A stretch of 7,333 nucleotides of DNA from Deltaproteobacteria bacterium (GCA_030636245.1 DAOVXI010000094.1:1-7333), one strand, 5' to 3'; numbered from the stretch's first letter, positions 1 to 6,469 are shown. Translations and numbers: made by a program. The notes: generated by a model not told the origin, from the letters alone.

Positions 1-406
1 AAAAGAACTTGCAAAAGAAGAAGGCGTTGAGATAAAGACCACCCTGCTCTCCGGAAAACCCTTTGAAATGATAATCGAACACGCACAAAAGCGCAACGCA
101 AGCATGATATTCGCGGGACGTAAAGGCATCCACGCCGAAGAATCGCTTGATATAGGAGCCACAGCTGAGGCGATCGTCAGAGGCTCACACACAAGCGTTT
201 ACATCTCCACAACGCCGGCTCTTATCCAAAAAACAAATAAAGAACCCATCCTATGGAGCAAGGAAGCCGAGGCAACCTTAAAGAGGATACCTCCTTTTAT
301 AAAAGGCATGGCCGTGAAGATGGTTGAGGAGAGTGCCCGCAAAAAAGGCATTAAAAAAATAACCGAAGAATTCATGAAAAACGTACGCAAGGAGATGGGG
401 CTATGA
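1..406 (+). CDS. Universal stress protein with C-terminal PCP_red-like tail (5' end missing)
   Basis: This is the 3' part of a gene that enters from the left edge; the readable frame begins at base 2 and runs about 134 codons to a TGA at 404-406. The first 80 residues match the end of a UspA-type nucleotide-binding fold: a GRKG turn, nine residues, then GATAE and a closing beta strand ending in SVYI. This is the G-2x-G-9x-G pattern of ATP-binding Usp domains, except that Ala stands where Ser or Thr is usual. A roughly 50-residue helical tail follows, beginning ILWSKEAEATLKRIPPF, which resembles the PCP_red domain (PF08369) found at the C-terminus of light-independent protochlorophyllide reductase subunit B. 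The gene overlaps the next one by ATGA, implying coupled translation. Its role is unknown; stress or nucleotide sensing is inferred from the family. Whether one or two Usp domains precede the tail cannot be seen. Confidence 0.85.
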   Translation, partial: KELAKEEGVEIKTTLLSGKPFEMIIEHAQKRNASMIFAGRKGIHAEESLDIGATAEAIVRGSHTSVYISTTPALIQKTNKEPILWSKEAEATLKRIPPFIKGMAVKMVEESARKKGIKKITEEFMKNVRKEMGL

Positions 407-1659
407 CAGATAACCCCTACATAATATCCTGGAATACCACAAAGAGATGTAACCTTGCCTGCTCGCACTGCTACCTGGACTCAGCAGAGATGAACGGGGC
501 ATCTGACATGTCAACGGAACAGTGCATGAAGGTGATGGATGAACTCGCGAGCTTCGCCCCTGGCGCGATGCTCGTCCTGACCGGCGGAGAGCCTCTCTTA
601 AGGCCTGATATCTTTTCCATCATAAGGTACTCAAGGAAAAAAGGGTTCACCCCTGTGCTTGGCACAAACGCCACGCTCATAGACTCTGAGGTAGCCAAAG
701 AACTAAAGCACTCGGGGATCAGCGGCGTGGGCATCAGCCTTGATTCATTGAGGGGTGAGCCACACGACAAAATCCGCGGGGTCGAGGGCAGCTACACAAC
801 TACCATGAACGGCATAGAGGCCATAAAAAAAGCCGGCATACCTTTTCATACACAGTTCAGCATAACCGAAGATAACCTTTATGAGATTGAAGGCTTCACG
901 CGTTTTTCACGGGACCTCGGCGCAAGAGCGGTTAACTTCTTCTTTCTGGTATGCACCGGCAGAGGCCAGGAGGACACTGCTCTTAAGCCCGCGCTATATG
1001 AAGAAGCTCTCCAGAAGATAGTACGTGCCTCCAACTACTATAAAAATGAAATAATGGTACGCGCCCGATGCGCCCCGCATATAATAAGATACGCCGATGA
1101 CAGCACCTTTGACGGATTTAATGACTTCTCCGTTACAAGCGGATGCATAGCGGCAAAAGGTTACTTAAGGGTAGACCCGAACGGCTCTGTCACACCGTGT
1201 CCCTACATAGCGCCACATGACGACACGCCCAACATACTCAACACAACTCTTTTCAACATCTGGAACACGGACAAAGCATTTACGGATATACGCGAAGGAA
1301 AGCTTGAGGGCGAGTGCGGAGAGTGCGACTTCTCGGAGAGCTGTGGAGGATGCAGGGCACGTTCCTTCATAAAGAACGGGACCTTCCTCGGAGACGATCC
1401 ATGGTGCGAGTACATGAGTGAGAGCGAGATCAAGAACAGGAGTGGGAACGAAAACAATAAAGTCGTCATATCGAAGAGTGCCCCCGCTAAGATCATAAAT
1501 ATTACCTGGAGCACTGAGGCAGAAGAAAGACTTAAGAACGTGCCTGTTTTCGTAAGGCCTCTTGTAAAGAAAGGCCTTGAGAGATACGCAAAGGCACAGG
1601 GTGTTCGGGAGATAACCCCCGAGATGATGCAGAAGCTCAGGAGCAGGGCCAAGCACTAA
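403..1659 (+). CDS. Radical SAM/SPASM protein, AhbC/NirJ2-like, with PCP_red-like C-terminal tail
   Basis: This 418-residue protein has the radical SAM cluster motif CNLACSHC (C16, C20, C23), the GGEP motif at 61-64 and a GISLDS strand near 110. A SPASM-type cysteine-rich region follows: C223, C248, C266, C305, C308, C314, C317 and C335, including CGECDFSESCGGC, which should hold an auxiliary iron-sulfur cluster. The opening IISWNTT-x2-CN and the LRPDIF and FFLVCTGRG stretches resemble the NirJ/AhbC/AhbD group. Those enzymes modify siroheme-derived tetrapyrroles on the way to heme or heme d1; AhbC removes the acetate side chains of 12,18-didecarboxysiroheme. After a polar linker (about 340-365), residues 367-418 form a PCP_red-like tail (WSTEAEERLKNVPVF) like that of the upstream gene. 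The ATG lies in the ATGA overlap. AhbC versus NirJ1, AhbD or a peptide-modifying SPASM enzyme cannot be settled by eye, but the cytochrome-rich surroundings favour heme synthesis. The protein is cytoplasmic. Confidence 0.85.
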   Translation: MTDNPYIISWNTTKRCNLACSHCYLDSAEMNGASDMSTEQCMKVMDELASFAPGAMLVLTGGEPLLRPDIFSIIRYSRKKGFTPVLGTNATLIDSEVAKELKHSGISGVGISLDSLRGEPHDKIRGVEGSYTTTMNGIEAIKKAGIPFHTQFSITEDNLYEIEGFTRFSRDLGARAVNFFFLVCTGRGQEDTALKPALYEEALQKIVRASNYYKNEIMVRARCAPHIIRYADDSTFDGFNDFSVTSGCIAAKGYLRVDPNGSVTPCPYIAPHDDTPNILNTTLFNIWNTDKAFTDIREGKLEGECGECDFSESCGGCRARSFIKNGTFLGDDPWCEYMSESEIKNRSGNENNKVVISKSAPAKIINITWSTEAEERLKNVPVFVRPLVKKGLERYAKAQGVREITPEMMQKLRSRAKH

Positions 1660-1829
1660 TGAAGGTAGCACTGAAAATATCGGCTGCGGTCCTGATGACA
1701 CTTGCGGTACTGAACGCGCTACTGGATTTCAAGGAAGGTAACTCACCGGGAACATTCTCTATAGCCCTTTTCTTCTTAAGCGTAACCGCCATCGTCCTTA
1801 CATTGAGAACAAAGAGCAATGAACTTTAA
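1659..1829 (+). CDS. Small two-helix membrane protein, unknown function
   Basis: This 56-residue reading frame starts at the ATG inside TAATG, sharing one base with the stop of the radical SAM gene, so translation is probably coupled. An AGGAG sits about 15 nt upstream of the start, too far for a strong independent ribosome site. The product has a hydrophobic helix at about 3-22 (ALKISAAVLMTLAVLNALL), a short polar turn with DFKEGNSPG, a second hydrophobic helix at about 33-49, and a basic and polar end (RTKSNEL). This is a plain helical hairpin with no metal- or heme-binding residues. I do not recognise the family. Its stop is only 4 bp from the stop of the converging cytochrome operon. The frame is supported by the overlap, the in-frame hydrophobic pattern and the lack of any other gene in this gap. 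Confidence 0.6.
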   Translation: MKVALKISAAVLMTLAVLNALLDFKEGNSPGTFSIALFFLSVTAIVLTLRTKSNEL

Positions 1830-1833
1830 AAAC

Positions 1834-3339
1834 TTAAGGCTTTCCTCTTTTTCTTCTTATAAAAACAACCTCAAAGATGATCGTAATGATAAAAACACCT
1901 AAGCCCCATGCGTAAGGCTTAAAGCTATATCCGGGCTTAAGGTACAGGTACGCCCAGCTGCTTAGGCTGTGGCGTGCCGCACGCTCCATGTTGGAGCCGT
2001 CCCATGCGGCGAATGCTATCGGGGTGAAGTCATTACTCCTGAAATCCAGGGGAGTGCCTTTAAGTGGATACTTTACCATCAACTGCCATGATCCGTCCCT
2101 GTACCTTGAGAGGAATCTTACAGAAGCGGAAAGCGGAACTTCTTTCAATGTTCCGCTGCCATGCGCGTGAAACTCCAGAAGCTCATCTCTCTTATCTTTT
2201 TCAGGGCCCCTCCACAGCCAATCCACGACACCTCTGAAACTTGAGCCCATCTCAAGCGCAGGCTTTACGCCGTATACCCGCTCGTCCTCACTAAACTCAC
2301 CGCCTCCTTTAAGGGGCATCTGAACAGAGAAGCCGTCCCTTGCGTGTTCTCCTCCGGCTATCTTATCCGAGCCTCTCAGGCCGGGCACACTCTTTGTAAA
2401 ATCATCCCACTCCATGAGTAAGGTCAAGACCTTCTCATTATACAATGCCTTAACGCTCACGGAATCGATCGTCGGTGTGTAAAGTTTTTCCGCTCTTTTA
2501 AGCTGAGGGTTAAGATAAAAACTTAAGTAGGGAGCGCTGCTCCACACCGGATCATCAAAGGCATCCGGTATTATCCCGTCCACATACAAAGCCGTTATAA
2601 GGTCTCTTCCCCTGGGTTCCTTGTATGGCTCCTTAAGGCTCCATACATAATTGACAACATCCCATCTTTCTTCCGGCATCAGGCTTTTCTTATTCCTCGG
2701 ATCATCATAGCTGGGCATCTGAGTGCCGGGGGTTCCTATGGTTATGCGTGAGTATATGTACTCACGAGTATAGCCGCCTCTGAAGCTCCAGGGCTTTGAA
2801 AAGTTTCTGGGCCACGTTACCTCGCCCCAGTCGTCCTTTAATCGTTTTGTCGTGTTGCCCCTTCCAAAGGTGCCGTGACACTCGGCACACCTCTCCTTGA
2901 AAAGCACACGGCCCCGCTCTATGCTCTCGGCGTTTACCTTAACCTCACCGAAACGCTCCACACTTATAGGCAAAGGTTTTTCTATCTTACCGAGCTTCAA
3001 GATATAATCCGCCATCTCCTCAACCTCGGCCTTGCTTAGCTCACCACCCCAGGCGGGCATGGCGGAGCCGGGGAGTCCGTCTTCTATTATCCTTATAACA
3101 TCATCCCAGGTTGGCTTGATCTTTTCCTCGGCGCTTGTCCTGTACTTGAAGACCCCTTCGGTCAGATCCCTCGGTGCGGGCCTAAGAAACTTCGAGGCCG
3201 GGCCGTCGCCCTTGCCTTCATTGCCGTGACACCATGAACATTTTTCTATATAAATGTCCTTTATATCAGAGGCCGCGGAAAGCACGGGCAACAAGATAAC
3301 AACAATCATGATGAAGATATATGTTAAGTATCTACTCAA
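1834..3339 (-). CDS. Diheme cytochrome c fused to an ethylbenzene-dehydrogenase-type heme-b domain, membrane-anchored
   Basis: The preferred start is the TTG at 3339-3337: it lies 2 nt after the upstream stop and has GGGAG at 3348-3352 with an 8-nt spacer. A GTG at 3354 is also open but is poorly spaced from any ribosome site. The product is 501 residues (numbered from TTG). An N-terminal signal helix ends near SAASD. Heme c 1 is CSWCH (C34, C37, H38) with M94 in AMPAWGG as likely axial ligand. Heme c 2 is CAECH (C151, C154, H155) with M208 in TQMPSY. Residues about 250-470 resemble EB_dh (PF09459), the heme-b domain of gamma subunits of ethylbenzene dehydrogenase and related enzymes: VSVKALYNEK, LMEWDD, DGFSVQMP, then EMGSSFRGVVDWLWRG, where M364 is a candidate heme-b ligand. 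A C-terminal helix at about 478-494 precedes RRKRGKP, keeping the domains in the periplasm. It is the last gene of the operon; no molybdenum subunit is present. Electron transfer is the likely role. Confidence 0.88.
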   Translation of the reverse strand: MSRYLTYIFIMIVVILLPVLSAASDIKDIYIEKCSWCHGNEGKGDGPASKFLRPAPRDLTEGVFKYRTSAEEKIKPTWDDVIRIIEDGLPGSAMPAWGGELSKAEVEEMADYILKLGKIEKPLPISVERFGEVKVNAESIERGRVLFKERCAECHGTFGRGNTTKRLKDDWGEVTWPRNFSKPWSFRGGYTREYIYSRITIGTPGTQMPSYDDPRNKKSLMPEERWDVVNYVWSLKEPYKEPRGRDLITALYVDGIIPDAFDDPVWSSAPYLSFYLNPQLKRAEKLYTPTIDSVSVKALYNEKVLTLLMEWDDFTKSVPGLRGSDKIAGGEHARDGFSVQMPLKGGGEFSEDERVYGVKPALEMGSSFRGVVDWLWRGPEKDKRDELLEFHAHGSGTLKEVPLSASVRFLSRYRDGSWQLMVKYPLKGTPLDFRSNDFTPIAFAAWDGSNMERAARHSLSSWAYLYLKPGYSFKPYAWGLGVFIITIIFEVVFIRRKRGKP

Positions 3340-3341
3340 CT

Positions 3342-4088
3342 TTACTTCTCCCACCTTCTAGGTTCATTCCCGGTGTACTCGTATATAAAGGTCACGACCT
3401 TCCACACCTCTTCCTCTTTAAGGCTCTCCTCCCACACAGGCATAACACTCATCCACGGCGCGCTTTCCTCAGGCAACCCCTCGCCGCCCTTCACCACACG
3501 CCAAAAAACATAGCTCTCCTCAAGCTGAGCGATAGTGTCCTTGCCCGTAAATGGCAGTGGCGCGGGGTTAAGGCCCTTTGCAAAGTGCCCCTTCCCGTCA
3601 AGCTTCGCACCGTGGCAGAAGAAACAATTCTTAAAGTATATCTCCCCACCATCATGCACGGCCTCTTCGTAAGCATCTCCGGTAAGTTCTCTTATTGGGT
3701 TCTTTATCTTCTCAAGCTCAATGTTCCGATCATATGCGTTCACTATCCTCGGTGGCGCGGGGTGAACGACCCTTAAGGTAAAGGGTTCTTCATAGGATGG
3801 TTTTGTGAAGGCATATGCAATGAAAGCAAGAACAAACGGAAGAACAACAAAAACAACCTTACGTAGCTTCTTCTTTTCTTCCTTGTATAGGAACTCGATG
3901 ATCGGGGTGGTAAGGCTTAGGGCTCCCTTGTCCGTTACGCTTATGATCAGTACGGTAACAAGGAAGGTAAAAAAGACATACATGGACACTACGCTGCTTG
4001 GAAGCGCTACGCCGTAAACAAACCCTATCCCCTTAAGAAGGAGATAAACGCCGAGGGTCACAAGAAGTATTACTCTATACGCGCCCAT
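3342..4088 (-). CDS. Membrane-bound monoheme cytochrome c with three N-terminal helices
   Basis: The product is 248 residues from the ATG in TGATG, which shares one base with the upstream stop. GAGGAG lies about 8 nt before this ATG; a GTG one codon earlier is the alternative. Three hydrophobic segments come first (about 4-29, 33-51 and 77-94), with a charged cytoplasmic stretch EEKKKLRK before the third. A periplasmic part follows: a proline-rich linker (VVHPAPPRIVNAYDRN), then a cytochrome c domain with CFFCH (C155, C158, H159) and M216 in SVMPVW as probable sixth ligand. The order GGEIYFKNCFFCHG resembles single-domain membrane cytochromes c (Cytochrome_C/CBB3 type). Three helices ahead of one heme domain is more membrane anchor than an electron carrier needs, so the helices may pack against the CydA-like subunit (inference). 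The following gene starts 2 nt after its stop. Confidence 0.87.
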   Translation of the reverse strand: MGAYRVILLVTLGVYLLLKGIGFVYGVALPSSVVSMYVFFTFLVTVLIISVTDKGALSLTTPIIEFLYKEEKKKLRKVVFVVLPFVLAFIAYAFTKPSYEEPFTLRVVHPAPPRIVNAYDRNIELEKIKNPIRELTGDAYEEAVHDGGEIYFKNCFFCHGAKLDGKGHFAKGLNPAPLPFTGKDTIAQLEESYVFWRVVKGGEGLPEESAPWMSVMPVWEESLKEEEVWKVVTFIYEYTGNEPRRWEK

Positions 4089-4579
4089 CACTTTAGCTCC
4101 TCACTCAAATCGACCTTAAGCCCGGATCTTTTCTTCAAATAGGCTATGACAGCCTTTATCTCAATATCACTCAAGTTACGTGTCGCCTTTGGCATCGGGC
4201 TTTTCTCCTTACCATAGCCCTTGACTATATAAGCGTCGGGTTCGATCAAGGACTCAAGCACGTATGCCCAACCGTCAGTTGCCTTTCCCTTATACTCCTC
4301 GCTCCTCACGGTCTCGATGGATATCGCGAGGATATCCTTCAAGGACGGCGCCCTGTCGCCCGGCGCATCGTGACACCTCACGCAGGAGCCCCTGCCCCTG
4401 AATGTACTCTCTCCAAGCATCAATAGATCGACTATGGTCATCTCTCCGGGATCCTTTATTGAGTAAGGCTTCGGCGGCGGCGCGGGCGTGACCTCGGGGA
4501 TAAAGAGCTTTATAAAAACAAGTATCGCCGCGAGGACCAGGGCGCCAACGATTATGGACTTTAAGACCCCGTGCCTCAT
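4088..4579 (-). CDS. Membrane-anchored monoheme cytochrome c
   Basis: The product is 163 residues. Its ATG overlaps the stop of the CydA-like gene as ATGA and follows a strong GGGGAGGACAG ribosome site. A single N-terminal helix (about 8-27) is followed by a proline-rich linker (PEVTPAPPPKPYS) and then a class I type cytochrome c domain. The heme site is CVRCH (C66, C69, H70), and M129 in SPMPKATRNLSD is the expected axial methionine, followed by the usual C-terminal helix (IEIKAVIAYLKKR). The heme domain must be periplasmic for heme attachment. The layout resembles the tethered cytochromes c that feed terminal oxidases. Being directly downstream of the CydA-like gene, it is the most likely immediate electron donor subunit, though the sequence does not prove this. 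Confidence 0.88.
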   Translation of the reverse strand: MRHGVLKSIIVGALVLAAILVFIKLFIPEVTPAPPPKPYSIKDPGEMTIVDLLMLGESTFRGRGSCVRCHDAPGDRAPSLKDILAISIETVRSEEYKGKATDGWAYVLESLIEPDAYIVKGYGKEKSPMPKATRNLSDIEIKAVIAYLKKRSGLKVDLSEELK

Positions 4580-6279
4580 CTGTCCTCCCCGGCTCTTCTC
4601 AGGTGGCTTATCCTAAAGATAACTATGATTATGGCGAGAAAGATCAAGGTTATAATCGAGACTACCTTTGCCGCGTAGCTTATCGTCGGGGTAAAGGCAT
4701 CGGCGCTCACGTCCCTTACTACCGTGTAGACATGCCAGTGCTGTCTTATGGCCGAACGAATAAAACCCATCAACCCCATTAGCCATGTAAAGGATACGGC
4801 AAGCACGATGAGAGCGTACTGGCTCCTCTCACTCGCCCCTCCCCATTTGTGCTCGACACTTTCTCCGCCTCTATAAATAAAGAACTCGATAACGGAACAA
4901 CTAATGAGCGCGAAAAGGGTTGTCAGCACCTGAGGTATGCTTGAGGTTATCTTATAAACACTGTCGGCAAAGTATCCATAGTACACGCCAAGGAAGATGA
5001 TGTTAAGTACCGCGGCACTCAGGATACCCGCCTGAATTGTCTTACCGATCGCGGCCCATGAAACGCTTGAGCTCCTGACAGCTCTTCGAAAGAGCAGGAA
5101 ACTAACGAAGGTCGCGAGTATCATTATATTAACGGCGATGTTCTTTGCAGGCATAAGCCCGAGAGGGGCCAGCAAGGGATGGAACCTTCCGCCGATCTCC
5201 TTTAACTCTAATGAACTTAAGTGAGGCGTATGAGGGGTGAACCATACAAGAAAACAAAGAGCAAGTACGATGGCTATGTACTTTACATAAGGCCGATAAA
5301 CGGCTCCTCCCTTCGCTCTTTCAAAGCCGCACCAAAGATAGTAGTTCGCTCCGAGGAAGAGAGTACCTATAACAGCGGCCTGCGCGATAAACATCCAGCC
5401 GAAGACACCTCCCATGAGGGTTATGCCCATCTGTTGGCTGTATGAGTATATCTCGGAGGTAAGCCAGTAGCCGGCGAAGGGCAACGGCAGTAGCGCGAGT
5501 ATCGAGACGACAGCGGCGATATAACCCATCCAATCGTATCGTGCCCTCTCCTCTTCACGCGCGGCGGATAAGAACCTGTAGGCGGCATACGCCGCTACGA
5601 TAGCTCCGCCAAAGGCGATATTCGCGACAAACCTGTGAAGGTTCATCGGGTGCCAGAGCGGATTATTTATTGCCTGCCACAGATCCACCACCACCCCGCT
5701 CGCGTCAACCCCGGTGGGGGCCATCATAAAGGTTGTCCAGGCGTTGGCGATAAACATTATGGCGATGCCGCTTAGGTTCAAGAGTAGCCCTATACCAAGA
5801 TGCAGGAGCTTACCGCGGCCACTACCGAGCCTGCTCCACAAAAGGTAGTAAAGATAAAGAAGCGCTATGTCTATTATGATTATAGCCGCATAGAGTTTAA
5901 CCGTAGGAGAAAAGGCCTTATACATATACCCCGACAGGTTTGAGTATAGAGAAAAAACAACGGCTGCGAATATCACGCCCAATATAACGGTTACGATGTG
6001 GGTCACGACCGAGATGGCAAGGAACTCCCTTGCCACACGATCAAATCTCTTGTCCTTCCTGATGACCCCTGTAAGCTCAAGTATCAGGACAAAGACGGGG
6101 ACAGAGAGAATGAAGGCCGCGAAGTAGAGATGCAGCTGGGCAAAGAGCCATACCCACAGCCTTGGGGTAAACACCCCGCCCTCCGAGGCAAAAGCAGTGG
6201 AGCAAAGCAGCGGCATTAAGAATGCCGTAAAGAGCAGAGGGAAAAGTATCTTTTTAATCCTCAAAGTTGTCATCCCCAT
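4576..6279 (-). CDS. CydA-like integral membrane subunit of the cytochrome bd superfamily (likely cytochrome-c linked)
   Basis: This is a 567-residue polytopic membrane protein. A signal-like helix (about 10-31, ending TAFAS) is followed by about 13 membrane segments. CydA hallmarks by eye: H50 in AQLHLYFAAF matches the TM1 His (E. coli H19); LLHLGIGLLLNLSGIAIMF leading to ANAWTTFMMAPTG matches the KVQH...SNLSALWILVANGWMQNPVG region; H215 in NLHRFVANIAFGG matches the heme b558 ligand H186. D137 falls where E107 lies, but E99 appears replaced by a nonpolar residue. Only about 20 residues separate the two helices that flank the long Q-loop in quinol oxidases, and GRQPW is absent. About four extra helices follow residue 405. 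I recall the OR-N/OR-C groups of the bd superfamily as similar, but have not checked. Oxygen reduction is inferred; nitric oxide or another substrate is possible. The ATG at 6279 is in TAATG with a weak GGCGG; a second ATG lies two codons on. Confidence 0.82.
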   Translation of the reverse strand: MGMTTLRIKKILFPLLFTAFLMPLLCSTAFASEGGVFTPRLWVWLFAQLHLYFAAFILSVPVFVLILELTGVIRKDKRFDRVAREFLAISVVTHIVTVILGVIFAAVVFSLYSNLSGYMYKAFSPTVKLYAAIIIIDIALLYLYYLLWSRLGSGRGKLLHLGIGLLLNLSGIAIMFIANAWTTFMMAPTGVDASGVVVDLWQAINNPLWHPMNLHRFVANIAFGGAIVAAYAAYRFLSAAREEERARYDWMGYIAAVVSILALLPLPFAGYWLTSEIYSYSQQMGITLMGGVFGWMFIAQAAVIGTLFLGANYYLWCGFERAKGGAVYRPYVKYIAIVLALCFLVWFTPHTPHLSSLELKEIGGRFHPLLAPLGLMPAKNIAVNIMILATFVSFLLFRRAVRSSSVSWAAIGKTIQAGILSAAVLNIIFLGVYYGYFADSVYKITSSIPQVLTTLFALISCSVIEFFIYRGGESVEHKWGGASERSQYALIVLAVSFTWLMGLMGFIRSAIRQHWHVYTVVRDVSADAFTPTISYAAKVVSIITLIFLAIIIVIFRISHLRRAGEDR

Positions 6280-6392
6280 TATCCGCCGACTATAAGGCTC
6301 AGTCCGCGGGCCTTAAAAATAAAGTAGTCCAACAGAAGAAAGAGCCCCGAGAAAGCCACGGTGCTTATTATGTAAACCAGTATATTTTTCAT
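6279..6392 (-). CDS. 37-residue single-helix membrane protein, candidate small oxidase subunit
   Basis: A short frame starts at the ATG at 6392-6390, with an in-frame TAG two codons upstream, and ends in a TAA that shares one base with the ATG of the CydA-like gene (TAATG). The product has a single hydrophobic helix at about 3-21 (NILVYIISTVAFSGLFLLL), then DYFIFKARGLSLIVGG. Size and topology match the small subunits of bd oxidases such as CydX (37 residues in E. coli), which stabilise the hemes of CydA, but I see no convincing residue-level match. Its place as first gene of the operon and its tight coupling to the CydA-like gene support a real gene. The ribosome site is weak, so it could instead be a leader that sets translation of the next gene. 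Confidence 0.55.
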   Translation of the reverse strand: MKNILVYIISTVAFSGLFLLLDYFIFKARGLSLIVGG

Positions 6393-6445
6393 TATCTATT
6401 ATCGTAATGTCTCATTGACACGCAGAGCAAAATCAACTAACCTTC

Positions 6446-6469
6446 TAGTATAAGATGATGGTCATACTA
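6446..6469. repeat. Inverted repeat TAGTAT-N12-ATACTA, possible operator
   Basis: Perfect 6-bp arms at 6446-6451 and 6464-6469 flank 12 bases with little further symmetry. A second small dyad, ATGA-TGG-TCAT, lies at 6455-6465. The left arm overlaps the TATACT candidate -10 of the minus-strand operon, the position expected for a repressor site. It does not match the FNR box TTGAT-N4-ATCAA. Such a short dyad can arise by chance in AT-rich DNA. Confidence 0.3.

Noticed and set aside
1165..1701. Minus-strand open frame of about 178 codons, with another nested at 1203-1652
   Set aside because: Both are antisense to the SPASM and PCP_red-like parts of the radical SAM gene, whose cysteine motifs prove the plus-strand frame.
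3321..3776. Plus-strand open frame of about 151 codons
   Set aside because: It is antisense to the three-helix cytochrome c with its CFFCH site; the translation is low-complexity and without a domain.
6415..6436. FNR-like symmetry TTGA...TCAA in the divergent spacer
   Set aside because: The half-sites are 14 bases apart, not the spacing of the FNR consensus, so oxygen control by FNR is not supported.
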